Shown here piece after piece: positions 1-9,521 of a DNA stretch of 64,000 nucleotides. A program made the translations under genes and the position numbers. The notes below the pieces were generated by a model. It saw only the letters and a list, made by a program, of their open reading frames with translations, searched no databases and was not told the DNA's origin. The first letter of the stretch is position 1. Each line of letters begins with the position of its first letter. The stretch comes from Linanthus parryae. Lineage: Eukaryota; Streptophyta; Magnoliopsida; Ericales; Polemoniaceae. Location: assembly GCA_023055425.1 (NCBI GenBank), contig JALGPY010000005.1, positions 1,637,501 to 1,701,500 on the forward strand, in the 5' to 3' direction.

Positions 1-112
1 GGAAAAGTTTCTTCCATATACCAATAAATGTCCTAAACTACAGGCAATTATATGTTAGATAAGTTTGAAATATCTTATACCGGTGTTCCTAAGTATGTTT
101 TACCTCACACTT
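1..112 (+). pseudogene. orphan PR-10 3' UTR remnant
   Basis: This stretch matches the 3' UTR of the intact PR-10 gene in this window (about 10170-10270). Shared landmarks are the 'tttcttccat' block, 'caggcaattatatg' and the following 'aagtttgaaat...tttatac' block. No coding sequence precedes it because the window starts here. It therefore looks like the tail of another PR-10 copy lying to the left, joined directly to the C-terminal piece of the next copy. The boundary near 112 is approximate. Confidence 0.55.
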
Positions 113-459
113 TTGTACAAATCCCGGGAAAGAACAGTCTACTCACCACTAGAATGCTCAAGACTATGGAAGACTACCTTATCGCTAACCCAGATGTGTA
201 TGATTAAAGTTATTAAGCATTCCATATAAATAACGTGATACTACATGTGAATTCAATTTTATTTTAGTTTCCTGTTTGAAAAACAAATAAAAGCCATGAA
301 ACTCCAGGCAATTACATGTTTGAGAAATTTGAATTAGTTTATACCCAGTGCATCTAGTACTGTTGTCCATTATAAATTTTCTAAAATTCGCGTACCTTGC
401 ATTTTGTACCATATACATGAATAATGTCTCCTATCTAAGAATTTGAGAGAACACAAGAG
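113..459 (+). pseudogene. PR-10 (Bet v 1-like) pseudogene, C-terminal fragment plus 3' UTR
   Basis: Bases 121-207 read as an open 28-residue C-terminus ending MEDYLIANPDVYD and then TAA. This is the last helix of a Bet v 1 fold protein; the intact neighbour ends VEEYLVAHPDVYA. The 'PGKN' stretch also matches PGKEQ of the intact gene. The rest of the protein is absent, so this is a truncated copy. Downstream sequence up to the element F insertion aligns along its length with the 3' UTR at 10132-10375, which shows this was a segmental duplicate and not a chance match. Confidence 0.75.
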
Positions 460-477
460 TAATAGTTGTAGGACCTG

Positions 478-2412
478 ATGACAGTGGTGGCTAATCCTGA
501 TGACAGTCTTCCATCTCCCTTCTTCACTCCTCGTGCTTTCCACCCTCTGGCTCCCGCCTGCTCACCCACATCTCCTAGGGCACCCCCATCCCCACCCCGT
601 GCCCCTACACGGCTCCCCCCATCCAGGACCCTTGTGGAACCTTTTCCTCAGCACTACGTTCGTCGGTCTGTGTCCACTCGCCCCTCTACTGTACCATCTG
701 CGCCTGTGTTGCCTGACCCTCCTGAGTCACCCACACCACGCCCAGTGGCTACTTCCCCTCCTCCTACCTCTCCTCAGATGACCACCCGATCCATGCATGG
801 CATTGTCAAACCAGTCACCCGTCTCACTTTAGCTGTTCAGCCACCAGACCCCATCTCACCCCTTCCAAAGTCCCCCATCCTCGCCCTGTCAGATCCTCAC
901 TGGAAAGCGGCCATGGATGATGAGTTTGGAGCTATGGTTCGGAACCACACGTGGGATCTGGTTCCTCGCCCGGCAGGGGCTAATGTTCTGCGATCTATGT
1001 GGCTCTTTCGCCACAAGTTTCGCGCTGATGGCAGTCTACAGCGCTATAAGGCGCGATTGGTAGCCAATGGGAAGTCCCAGATGGTTGGGATCGATTGTGA
1101 GGAGACGTTCAGCTCGGTTGTCAAACCGACCACCATCCGTACAGTTCTCAGCATTGCCGTCACGCGCTCTTGGCCTATCCGTCAGCTGGATGTCAAGAAT
1201 GCTTTTCTTCATGGTGATCTCTCTGAGACGGTATACATGCATCAGCCCCCTGGCTATCGCGACACACGTCATCCTGATTTTGCTTGCGGGTTACGCAAAT
1301 CTTTATATGGTCTGAAGCAGGCTCCCCGTGCTTGGTTTCAGCGATTTGCCACCGTCCTCACACAGACCATCGGTTTCTCTGGTTGCTCATGTGATGAGTC
1401 TCTCTTCGTCTACAGTCGTGGCTCGGACATCGTCTACCTCCTGCTATATGTGGATGATATCGTCATCACTGGGTCGTCTCCGGTTGTTTTGGATCAGATT
1501 GTCTCACAGCTCTCTGGCGAGTTTGCTATGACTGACCTCGGCCATCTGCATCATTTTCTGGGCATAGCTGTCACCCGTGATTCGTCTGGCTTGTTCCTGT
1601 CTCAGCATCAGTATGCCACCGACATTCTGCGTCGTGCCTCCATGTCGACTTGTAAGCCTACTGCTACCCCTGTCGAGGTAGGGAGTAAGCTTACCGCCAC
1701 ATCTGGCCCACAGGTTGCTGATCCTACCTTATACCGCAGCCTTGCTGGGGCCTTGCAGTACCTCACCTTCACTCGACCTGACATCCAGTTTGCTGTTCAG
1801 CAGGTCTGTCTCTTCATGCATGACCCCCGTGAGCCGCACTTTCATGCCTTGAAGCGCATCTTGCGCTACATCAGTGGGACACTTGAGTATGGTATTCGGC
1901 TCTCTGCCTCCGCCGCCGATTCCCTCACCGCCTACACTGACGCCGATTGGGCTGGTTCTCCGGACACGCGCCGCTCCACTTCTGGTTACTGTGTCTTCTA
2001 CGGAGACAATCTTCTGAGTTGGTCGTCCAAGCGACAGGCCACGGTCTCTCGTTCTAGTGCTGAGGCTGAGTATCGTGGTGTTGCTAACGCCGTCTCCGAA
2101 CTCTGTTGGGTTCGGAATTTACTTCTTCAGCTTCGTGTTACCCCGCCTCGAGCCACTGTCGTGTATTGCGACAATGTCAGTGCTGTCTATCTCTCCGGTA
2201 ATCCTGTTCAGCATCAGCGCACTAAGCATGTTGAGATTGATCTCCACTTCGTTCGTGAGAAGGTTCGATTGGGTCAGCTTCGCGTGTTGCACATTCCAGC
2301 CGATTACCAGTACGCCGACATCTTCACCAAAGGTCTTCCTCGACCCTTGTTCCAGCGTTTCCGTTCCAGTCTCAGTGTTGGCACGCCTACAGTTTCGACT
2401 GCGGGGGCGTAA
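478..2412 (+). pseudogene. copia reverse transcriptase-RNase H, 5'-truncated polyprotein
   Basis: A 644-codon open frame starts with a proline-rich linker (residues about 1-130) of the kind found between integrase and reverse transcriptase. The reverse transcriptase follows (W-x-x-AM-x-x-E lead-in, RYKARLVA, LDVKNAFLHG, YGLKQAPRAWF and the catalytic YVDD box). RNase H comes next, with YTDADWAG, AEAEY and CDN acidic residues, ending DIFTKGLPRPLF. The first ATG is not a native start; it lies in the deletion junction. Gag, protease and integrase are absent, so this is a remnant. The reading frame is still open, which suggests a fairly recent copy. Confidence 0.85.
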
Positions 2413-2531
2413 TAGTTGTAGGACTAATTTGTAATTCCTACCTTTGGACTAATTTGTAATTAGTGTTGTAATTACTATTTAAAGGGTTGATAATGAATGA
2501 AAAAGGACACGGAAGATTTCTTCAACCTTCA
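2410..2531 (+). repeat. 3' LTR of copia F (122 bp)
   Basis: It follows a purine-rich tract (gcgggggcg) directly at the end of the RNase H frame. It starts TAATAGTTGTAGGAC, the same 15 bases found at the left edge of the element, and ends CTTCA before the AAGAG duplication. It contains a repeated 'ggactaatttgtaatt' motif. Confidence 0.6.
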
Positions 2532-2536
2532 AAGAG

Positions 2537-2876
2537 AACCAAAACTGTCTCGTTTCTCCAGTGTAATTAAACTCAGCTGTCAGAAACAAGCTAGATCTCA
2601 TCTGAATGAAGCAAGAAAATATTTCAGATTTTCATGGAAATTTTAGAAGCATTTGAATTATTTGAGAGTATAAACCCTGTATGTTTAGCATATGACAAAG
2701 ATAATGATCGGCTTGGACCTAAATCTGCTTGAAACCATGGGAAAATCGGTTTCAACAGAGCACTGTACTATTAAAGAGAGCAATCTAGCAACTGCCCAAA
2801 ATGACCTCAAATATCTCATTCCAACCTTTGAAACAATCAGGAAAACAAAGAATAAACCGGAATTGCGGGTTTCATG
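2537..2876 (+). other. PR-10 3' flank resumed after copia F
   Basis: This sequence aligns with the DNA downstream of the intact PR-10 gene (about 10395-10620). Shared landmarks are aattaaactc, gaagcaagaaaat, tagaagca..., the gcatatgac/gcatgtgac block and the atgggaaaatc/agggaaaatc block. It shows that the P1 copy and the intact gene were duplicated with at least 500 bp of 3' flank. I see no gene in it. Confidence 0.55.
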
Positions 2877-2881
2877 CAGAG

Positions 2882-3209
2882 TATTAACGGACCTGCTTAA
2901 CAAGCCCAGAAGACAAGCCCAGAAGAAAGATGAAAGCCCATTTGGAAGCCCAATCATCTATTTGATCCAACAAATAAGTTTAGGACTGTTTTGTAAGTCT
3001 ACCAAAACTAGAGGGATTGTTCTGTTAGAATATGAAGAGCTGTCATCGAACGGTCTCAATCGAACGGTCATGAGACCGTTCCACATCCTTGTATAAATAC
3101 TGCCTTGACTAATGGAAAACCTAATCTGCCGTTTCATTTTGTATCGTCTTCTTCTTTCAGAGAGCTCTGTCTCTCTCGTTTATTCTCTCAAAACCTTCAA
3201 AGGTTTTCA
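2882..3209 (+). repeat. 5' LTR of copia E
   Basis: It is identical to 7551-7878 except for one C/T difference near 3123. It begins TATTAACGG and ends GTTTTCA. A 9-base motif cgaacggtc is repeated inside, next to the promoter. Confidence 0.92.
3048..3099 (+). promoter_or_regulatory. LTR promoter: 11-bp inverted repeat and TATA box
   Basis: gaacggtctca (3048-3058) and its exact reverse complement (3071-3081) bracket a 12-base loop. Ten bases downstream is TATAAATA (3092-3099). The same arrangement is in the 3' LTR. Position and sequence fit the U3 promoter of a retrotransposon. Whether the palindrome binds a protein or folds in RNA is unknown. Confidence 0.6.
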
Positions 3210-3221
3210 TGGTATCAGAGC
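3210..3221 (+). promoter_or_regulatory. primer binding site of copia E
   Basis: TGGTATCAGAGC immediately follows the 5' LTR. This is complementary to the 3' end of plant initiator methionine tRNA, the standard primer of copia elements. Confidence 0.9.
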
Positions 3222-3251
3222 TCTATGCTCTCCACCACCACAGATCTATCC

Positions 3252-6065
3252 ATGGCGACTAACACCGCCTCTAACCCAATCTTTCTCCTCCCAAACATCC
3301 ACAATTTTATCCCTTTCAAATTAGATGGGTCAAACTATGTTTTATGGAAACACCAGATCTCCACCGTGTTTCGAACTCAGAATCTCTTCGGCTTTATTGA
3401 TGGTTCCACCGTTGCTCCGCCGCAGTTCCTTCCTGATGATACTGGTCAACCAACCAGTAACCCTAATCCGGCGTATCAAGTTTGGGTAAGTCAAGATCAG
3501 GCCCTTCTCTCTCTCATCAACGCGACCTTGACCCAGGAGGCTCTAACTCATGTTATCGGACATGAGACCTCTAGATCTGCTTGGCTCGCTCTCGAACGCA
3601 GGTATGCGTCTCTTACTCGTTCCAATATTCTGCAACTCAAGCAAGATCTACAAACTATCAGGAAAGGTTCGGATTCTATTGATGTTTACATGCACAAGTT
3701 GAAAACAATTCGTGATAAGCTCTCTGTTGCTATGTCTCCTGTGCATGATGAGGATATGCTTCTTTATGTGTTAAATGGTTTACCTCCAGAATATAATTCT
3801 TTTCGATCCTCTTTACGGACTAGATCTGAATCTATTTCTCTTGAAGAACTCCATGTCTTACTTAAAGGGGATGAACAAATGCATGAGTCCCAATCTGTTA
3901 AGAGTGTTGATTTTATGAACCAATCTGCTTTTGCTGCTCAAAATTTTGGTCGAGGTCAAAGGGGCGGCCGTGGTGGCGGTCGAAACCCTAATTCAGGTGG
4001 GTACCCCAGAGGAGGTGGAAGGTCTTATTCGGGTTCGGGTCGAAACCCTAACTTTGGTAATCCAAATATGGGTTACCAAAGAGGTCGATCCAACTTCCGT
4101 GGTGGTGGATACGGACGATCCGACTCTGGAAGGGGAAGAAACCCTAACCGTGGCTTTAATCATAATAATCAAAACAACTCTGCCCCTATTAACTGTCAAA
4201 TTTGTGGGTATGACTTTCATTCTGCCATTGACTGTTGGCACAGAATGGATTACTCTTATCAGGGTAAAACCCCACCTGAACATCTCTCTGCTATGGTTGC
4301 AACCAATTCTCAGACTCCCTTCTCTACTGTGCCCTACTCTTCTGACTACTGGCTTTCTGATACTGGTGCATCTAGTCATATGACTGCTGATATGAAGAAT
4401 TTGTCTCTTACTGAACCTTACCTTGGTGCTGATCAAGTTGCTGTGGGAAATGGGCACACTCTGCCTATATCTAACATTGGTACTGCTCATTTACCTACTG
4501 CAACTTACTCTTTTCAACTAAAAGATACTTTACATGTTCCTAATCTCTCAACTAATTTATTATCTGTTCACAAAATGTGTAAACATAATAACTGCAAATT
4601 TATATTTGACTCTGATTCCTTTTCCATTCAGGACAAGGTTTCGGGGGAAATCCTTTACCAAGGAGTTAGTCAAAATGGTCTTTATCCTATTTATTCTACA
4701 CACAGAACAGATACACACACTGGTCCTACTCCAGTTCACACTTCTGCTGCTTATCTTGGGAAACAGATTACTTTTCCTCTTTGGCATTCAAGACCGGGGC
4801 ACCCCACAGATGATATTTTACATAGAGTTCTTTCTATACCTGTTTCTGAAAAACATTCTCCTTCTACATGTCAATTTTGTTTGTTTGGTAAAATGTCTAA
4901 GTTACCTTTTAAGTTATCTACTTCTAGAGCCACTGCCCCTTTGAATTTGATTCATAGTGATGTGTGGGGACCCTCTCATGTTAAAAGTTACAATGGCTAT
5001 AGATATTATGTTCTTTTTATTGATGACTATTCTAGATTTACTTGGATTTTTCCTCTATGTCACAAATCTGATCTAGCAACTGTATTTCCTACTTTTAAAG
5101 CACAAATTGAGAAAATGCTTGGCACTTTTATTCGCATACTTAGAACTGATGGAGGTGGAGAATATATGTCTTATGTGTTTCAAACTTTTCTTGCTAACAA
5201 TGGCATCACACATGAAAAATCATGTCCACACACTCCACAACAAAATGGAATTTCTGAAAGAAAACATAGACACTTAGTAGATACTGCAGTGACTTTAATG
5301 CAACAAGCTTCCTTGCCTAAATATTTCTGGTACCATGCCTTTACTGCTGCTGTTTATTTGATTAACCTCATGCCTTCCAAAACTACCAATTTTAAGTCTC
5401 CATGGGAACTTTTGTTTAAACAAAAACCTAATTATGATCATTTAAAAGTCTTTGGATGTGCTTGCTATCCTTGTTTAAGACCATACATGACCTCCAAACT
5501 TGACCCCAAATCCAAACAATGTGTTTTTCTGGGTTATGCAACAAATTCCAAAGGATATATGTGTTTTGACAAATCCACACAGAAGTTTTATTTGTCTAGA
5601 GATGTAATTTTTGATGAAACTTTGTTTCCTTATGCTACCACTACTGCTACTAATGTGATTCCTTCTGCAGATCAAGTACCTCCTACCAGTTCCATGCCTT
5701 CTTACTCCTTTCTGTTCCCTTTCCCTGGAAATGAGGATAATGCACCAGTGAGTGGACCAGAGGTTGCAGTTAACCCAAGTGCTTCTGAGGTGCAGCCTAC
5801 TATCCAAGAACAGATACCACAAGAACAGATATCTCAAGAACAGATACACACTGATAGTTCAGGCCAGGCATCTTCAGAAGTAAATACTGAACCTACTGCA
5901 CCTCCTGGTCACTCCATGCAAACCAGAAGCAAATCTGGCATATTCAAGAAGAAAAACCTTGGATTTGCTGCCACTTCTGGTATTTCTGATCCACCCTCTC
6001 CCCCCTTTCTGATCCTACATGTTTTACAGAAGCTAAGAAATATTCACAATGGCAAAATGCCATGA
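3252..6065 (+). CDS. copia E gag-protease-integrase polyprotein part (frameshifted 3' end)
   Basis: The frame is open from 3105, and I chose the ATG at 3252 (MATNTASN) as the likely gag start; 3225 is an alternative. Domains in order: a gag domain with the NYVLWKHQI lead; a glycine/arginine-rich stretch; a CX2CX4HX4C zinc knuckle (CQIC...H...C); protease WLSDTGASSHMT; an integrase HHCC zinc module (HSRPGH...CQFC); and the integrase core with D, D (LRTDGGGEY) and E (QQNGISERKH). The frame ends at 6065, but the true polyprotein continues one frame away. The lost base is most likely in the C6 run at 6000-6005. The following frame shows the standard EAKKYSQWQNAMTDE linker into reverse transcriptase. 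Confidence 0.88.
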   Translation: MATNTASNPIFLLPNIHNFIPFKLDGSNYVLWKHQISTVFRTQNLFGFIDGSTVAPPQFLPDDTGQPTSNPNPAYQVWVSQDQALLSLINATLTQEALTHVIGHETSRSAWLALERRYASLTRSNILQLKQDLQTIRKGSDSIDVYMHKLKTIRDKLSVAMSPVHDEDMLLYVLNGLPPEYNSFRSSLRTRSESISLEELHVLLKGDEQMHESQSVKSVDFMNQSAFAAQNFGRGQRGGRGGGRNPNSGGYPRGGGRSYSGSGRNPNFGNPNMGYQRGRSNFRGGGYGRSDSGRGRNPNRGFNHNNQNNSAPINCQICGYDFHSAIDCWHRMDYSYQGKTPPEHLSAMVATNSQTPFSTVPYSSDYWLSDTGASSHMTADMKNLSLTEPYLGADQVAVGNGHTLPISNIGTAHLPTATYSFQLKDTLHVPNLSTNLLSVHKMCKHNNCKFIFDSDSFSIQDKVSGEILYQGVSQNGLYPIYSTHRTDTHTGPTPVHTSAAYLGKQITFPLWHSRPGHPTDDILHRVLSIPVSEKHSPSTCQFCLFGKMSKLPFKLSTSRATAPLNLIHSDVWGPSHVKSYNGYRYYVLFIDDYSRFTWIFPLCHKSDLATVFPTFKAQIEKMLGTFIRILRTDGGGEYMSYVFQTFLANNGITHEKSCPHTPQQNGISERKHRHLVDTAVTLMQQASLPKYFWYHAFTAAVYLINLMPSKTTNFKSPWELLFKQKPNYDHLKVFGCACYPCLRPYMTSKLDPKSKQCVFLGYATNSKGYMCFDKSTQKFYLSRDVIFDETLFPYATTTATNVIPSADQVPPTSSMPSYSFLFPFPGNEDNAPVSGPEVAVNPSASEVQPTIQEQIPQEQISQEQIHTDSSGQASSEVNTEPTAPPGHSMQTRSKSGIFKKKNLGFAATSGISDPPSPPFLILHVLQKLRNIHNGKMP

Positions 6066-7543
6066 CTGATGAATTTCTTAGTCTTACACAACAAAACACC
6101 TGGACCTTAGTTCCAAAACCCCCAAATGCCAACATTGTTGGTACAAAATGGGTTTATAGAACTAAGTTCAACCCAGATGGGTCTGTTGCTAGATATAAAG
6201 CAAGGCTTGTTGCCAAGGGGTTTCACCAAACCCCTGGCATTGATTTTGATGAGACATTCAGTCCAGTTATTAAACATGCTACTGTCCGCACAATATTAGC
6301 TTTAGCAGCCTCTTTTAAATGGCCTCTTCAACAGTTAGATGTGAAGAATGCCTTCTTACATGGTTTTCTTAAAGAAACAGTTTATATTTCTCAACCACAA
6401 GGCTTTGTGGATCCAAATGTCCCACATTATGTATGCAAATTAAACAAGTCTCTTTACGGTTTAAAACAAGCTCCACGAGCTTGGTTTGAAAGGTTTACAT
6501 CTTTTTTGTTTTCTCTGGGTTTTAATGCATCTACTGCAGATTCCAGTCTTTTTATTCGACATCACAAATATCAGGTTACTCTTCTCCTTCTTTATGTTGA
6601 TGACATAATTGTTACAGGTAATGATACAACATTTATTTCTTCTCTTGTTCAATCTCTCAATTCTGAGTTTCAAATGACAAATCTTGGCAGATTGACATAC
6701 TTTCTTGGTTTAGAAATCACTTATACCAATTCTGGCTTATTTATTCACCAATCTAAGTATGTCAATGATTTATTAAAAAGATTTAACATGTCTACCTGCA
6801 AACCATGTTCCACTCCTTTGGCTATTGGAGGCAAATTTCATTTTTTAGATGGCACACCACTTGAAAATCCAACTCTGTTTAGATCTCTTGTTGGTGCTTT
6901 GCAATATTTGACATTTTCTCGCCCAGATATAGCTTTTGCAGTTAATCATCTCTGCCAATTCATGCATAATCCTACTAACCTTCACTTAATTGGTGCAAAA
7001 CGTGTTTTACGCTATCTACAAGGCACCAAAACTTTTGGCTTATACTATCAAAATGGTTATTTACCACTTCAAGCATTTTGTGACTCAGATTGGGCTGGCA
7101 ACCCAACTGATAGACGTAGTACTACGGGCTTTGCTATCTTTATTGGGCCCAATGCTGTTCACTGGGCTGCTAGAAAACAGCCCACTGTGTCTCGGTCCAC
7201 AGCTGAAGCTGAGTACCGGGCCTTAGCTGTTACAGCTGCAGACCTCACTTGGTTTAAATTTTTATTTAGAGATCTTCATCTCTCTCTTCCTCAAGCACCA
7301 CAAATATGGTGCGACAGCAAATCTGCCATCGCCATGGCACACAACCCAGTTTTGCAATCACGTACAAAACACATAGACATTGACTATCATTACGTTAGAG
7401 AACAAGTCCTTCGTAAACAACTCACTGTATCTCATGTTTCTAGTGCAGGTCAGCTCGCTGACATTTTTACCAAAGGACTCACAACGCCACAATTTTTTGA
7501 GCTTCGATCCAAACTCATGGTGCAGTCTCCACCATCAGTTTGA
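6062..7543 (+). CDS. copia E reverse transcriptase-RNase H part
   Basis: This is a 493-residue continuation of the same polyprotein, not an independent gene; its ATG is an internal methionine of the linker. It has RYKARLVAKG, LDVKNAFLHG, YGLKQAPRAWF and YVDDIIVTGND of reverse transcriptase. RNase H follows, with CDSDWAG, AEAEY and CDSKSA, and the usual C-terminal DIFTKGL. The stop lies just before the polypurine tract gaggggagg (7542-7550) and the 3' LTR. All catalytic residues appear present, so only the upstream frameshift separates this copy from an intact coding region. Confidence 0.9.
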   Translation: MTDEFLSLTQQNTWTLVPKPPNANIVGTKWVYRTKFNPDGSVARYKARLVAKGFHQTPGIDFDETFSPVIKHATVRTILALAASFKWPLQQLDVKNAFLHGFLKETVYISQPQGFVDPNVPHYVCKLNKSLYGLKQAPRAWFERFTSFLFSLGFNASTADSSLFIRHHKYQVTLLLLYVDDIIVTGNDTTFISSLVQSLNSEFQMTNLGRLTYFLGLEITYTNSGLFIHQSKYVNDLLKRFNMSTCKPCSTPLAIGGKFHFLDGTPLENPTLFRSLVGALQYLTFSRPDIAFAVNHLCQFMHNPTNLHLIGAKRVLRYLQGTKTFGLYYQNGYLPLQAFCDSDWAGNPTDRRSTTGFAIFIGPNAVHWAARKQPTVSRSTAEAEYRALAVTAADLTWFKFLFRDLHLSLPQAPQIWCDSKSAIAMAHNPVLQSRTKHIDIDYHYVREQVLRKQLTVSHVSSAGQLADIFTKGLTTPQFFELRSKLMVQSPPSV

Positions 7544-7550
7544 GGGGAGG

Positions 7551-7878
7551 TATTAACGGACCTGCTTAACAAGCCCAGAAGACAAGCCCAGAAGAAAGAT
7601 GAAAGCCCATTTGGAAGCCCAATCATCTATTTGATCCAACAAATAAGTTTAGGACTGTTTTGTAAGTCTACCAAAACTAGAGGGATTGTTCTGTTAGAAT
7701 ATGAAGAGCTGTCATCGAACGGTCTCAATCGAACGGTCATGAGACCGTTCCACATCCTTGTATAAATACTGCCTTGACTAATGGAAAACCTAATTTGCCG
7801 TTTCATTTTGTATCGTCTTCTTCTTTCAGAGAGCTCTGTCTCTCTCGTTTATTCTCTCAAAACCTTCAAAGGTTTTCA
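7551..7878 (+). repeat. 3' LTR of copia E
   Basis: It is the second copy of the 328-bp LTR and ends at the CAGAG target duplication at 7879-7883. Confidence 0.92.
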
Positions 7879-7883
7879 CAGAG

Positions 7884-8944
7884 CAAGGGTTGCTGATAGT
7901 GAAGATCTTCCAAAGTTAGGTAGCTTTTTAGAGACCGAACATTCAGATCAGGTTGAGGGCTGGGAGAAATATGGCTGAGATATAACTGATAGCTAGGGAG
8001 GGACTGTTGGAGGTGGTGTTGGTACTTTCTAAAGAAATAACAAATAATGAAAAAAAATGTGTTTTCTACAAGACCTAAAAGTATTGAGTTGGTTGAATGA
8101 ATTATCAACCCGAACATCATCCAGATAACCAGAACCATGGATGTGACAGGATAAAACATTTAGATAAACATTTGGAAAACATCTAAGTCAATTTTTGGAT
8201 AAATAAACAAACTCGACTTTTAAGAGAATATTTATCATGATAATTTAATGGAACGAGTAGAAAACATTTGTCCTTATCACTGAAAACTATGTTCCCTTAC
8301 AGCTATGAGCTATCTAGGCGAGTCGAAGTAGAAGTGAACTTTGATCGCTGGGTACCTGATTGAATATAACCCAACCTTAAAACTGTGTTGTCATTCTCAT
8401 AACCAACATCAACCCTCTACAAATGTCAACTTTTTAATTCGCGCATATATTTCATTCCAAAAAAGGTAAGAGAAGAGAAGGTCAGAGTTCAATCTTGGAA
8501 GTACATTTACCCAACCCAAAGTTCAAGTAAATGTATAATCAAACATATCTTTTTGCTTAATTGCTTGGCATGAAGCTTAGTGGAGTTTTGCAGCCACGTT
8601 GTTTTGACAGGGCATGCTTTTTCTTATCAGAAATTCGCAAACTAAATTATTTTAGGATATGTTACAGTGAAATAAGAACAACTCGTGTCATTCAAGGTTT
8701 TCATAGCATCATGACTAAACTGCCTACAACAAGCAATACTAGCCGTTTTATCAGAAATTTCCCCCAAATCTTAGCGAGTGAATAAACATGAATATAACAC
8801 TCTGGATCCCTTTGCTTTCAGGCAGATCTATAGGAAATAAGTATCACAAATAACAGATTCACCGTATGGTAAGTGGATACTAAAGCAGAGGACAGCAAGA
8901 ATCCAGATCATCATATGGAACTGATCTTGAGAATAATAACACTT
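7884..8944. other. unassigned stretch with one exon-like piece
   Basis: Joined across the copia E insertion, the sequence has a 3' splice-site-like 'tttcatgcag' and then an open segment through about 7978. It encodes ADSEDLPKLGSFLETEHSD and ends ...EGWEKYG before TGA. I do not recognise the protein. Copia E landed within three bases of the presumed splice acceptor. The rest (about 7980-8944) is AT-rich and shows no gene that I can support. Confidence 0.3.
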
Positions 8945-9215
8945 TTGGTACTTGGTACTTGGTCTGTTTCTTCTGGATCGTCCTACTTTGACTTTTTTAC
9001 CCCTAACTGGGTTACTTTGACTCGGTAATTTAGATAGCAAAACGATATAATTTTTTGCCAATTTTTTTATGATATTGTAGAGGAAAGTTAACTCTACGAG
9101 ACCTTGCAAAGATTACAAAATTTTTGCATTATTTTGCTGATCAAATCACGAAGTCAAAGTGACTCAGTGAGTAGTGACAAAAAGTGAAGTAGGCTGAAAT
9201 GTTAGGAAGTCAAAT
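8945..9215 (+). mobile_element. diverged mariner-like MITE in the PR-10 promoter
   Basis: The sequence matches the better-preserved MITE at 13730-13990 in the same orientation: tagcaaaacgata in the centre, tagaggaaagtt, and long inverted arms carrying 'gtcaaagtgactcag' and 'gtgacaaaaagtgaagtaggctgaaa'. Its outermost terminal repeats are eroded, so the ends are approximate. It has no coding capacity. It sits about 300 bp upstream of the PR-10 start codon. Confidence 0.6.
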
Positions 9216-9421
9216 AAAACACAATCATGACCAAAAGAAAGAAGACAGAAAAGTACAGATGAATAAATGGCCTATTACTTCAGCAATGGAGTGCCCTTCT
9301 GAACTTGAATATTGAGAGCAACCTTCTAGATGTCAAACTGATTCCTCCATTTTTGACCATATTATTTTCCACACATTACAACAGCACATATAGAATAGTG
9401 ACTCGAGACCCACGTTTGCAC

Positions 9422-9428
9422 TATATAT
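9422..9428 (+). promoter_or_regulatory. TATA box of the PR-10 gene
   Basis: TATATAT lies 94 bp upstream of the PR-10 start codon. The whole promoter block (acattacaacag..., cactatatat..., ctctccatacagca) is conserved in the broken copy at 11330-11480, supporting its functional role before duplication. Confidence 0.65.
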
Positions 9429-9521
9429 ACTCCCACGCCTTCACTCACATCTTCATAACTCTCCATACAGCACCTCTTTAACCAACTTACTTTTCAGCAC
9501 TTTTCTTCACAATGACCTACA

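Larger units (their letters stand above)
460..2531 (+). mobile_element. Ty1/copia retrotransposon F, internally deleted
   Basis: The element is bounded by a 5-bp target duplication AAGAG (455-459 and 2532-2536). Its left end keeps only about 15 bp of the 5' LTR (460-474), matching the start of the 3' LTR at 2410. The interior then jumps straight to the region between integrase and reverse transcriptase, so gag, protease and integrase are missing. The surrounding DNA is PR-10 3' flank, which resumes on the other side. The LTR reads TA...CA instead of the usual TG...CA. It cannot move by itself. Confidence 0.7.
2882..7878 (+). mobile_element. Ty1/copia retrotransposon E, near-complete (4997 bp)
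   Basis: Two 328-bp LTRs (2882-3209 and 7551-7878) differ by one base that I can find. They flank a full set of copia domains in the order gag, protease, integrase, reverse transcriptase, RNase H. The target duplication is CAGAG (2877-2881 and 7879-7883). A primer site matching initiator tRNA-Met follows the left LTR, and a polypurine tract precedes the right one. The only visible defect is a one-base frameshift near 6000-6005. The near-identical LTRs indicate a young insertion. LTR ends are TA...CA. Confidence 0.93.

Noticed and set aside
5995..6010. Programmed frameshift in copia E
   Set aside because: Copia polyproteins are normally one frame, the site is a C6 run, and the bases do not form a standard slippery heptamer; a one-base indel is simpler.
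9511..9521. Upstream ATG as PR-10 start
   Set aside because: It opens another frame that stops early; ATG 9522 gives the family N-terminus and the right length of 158 residues.
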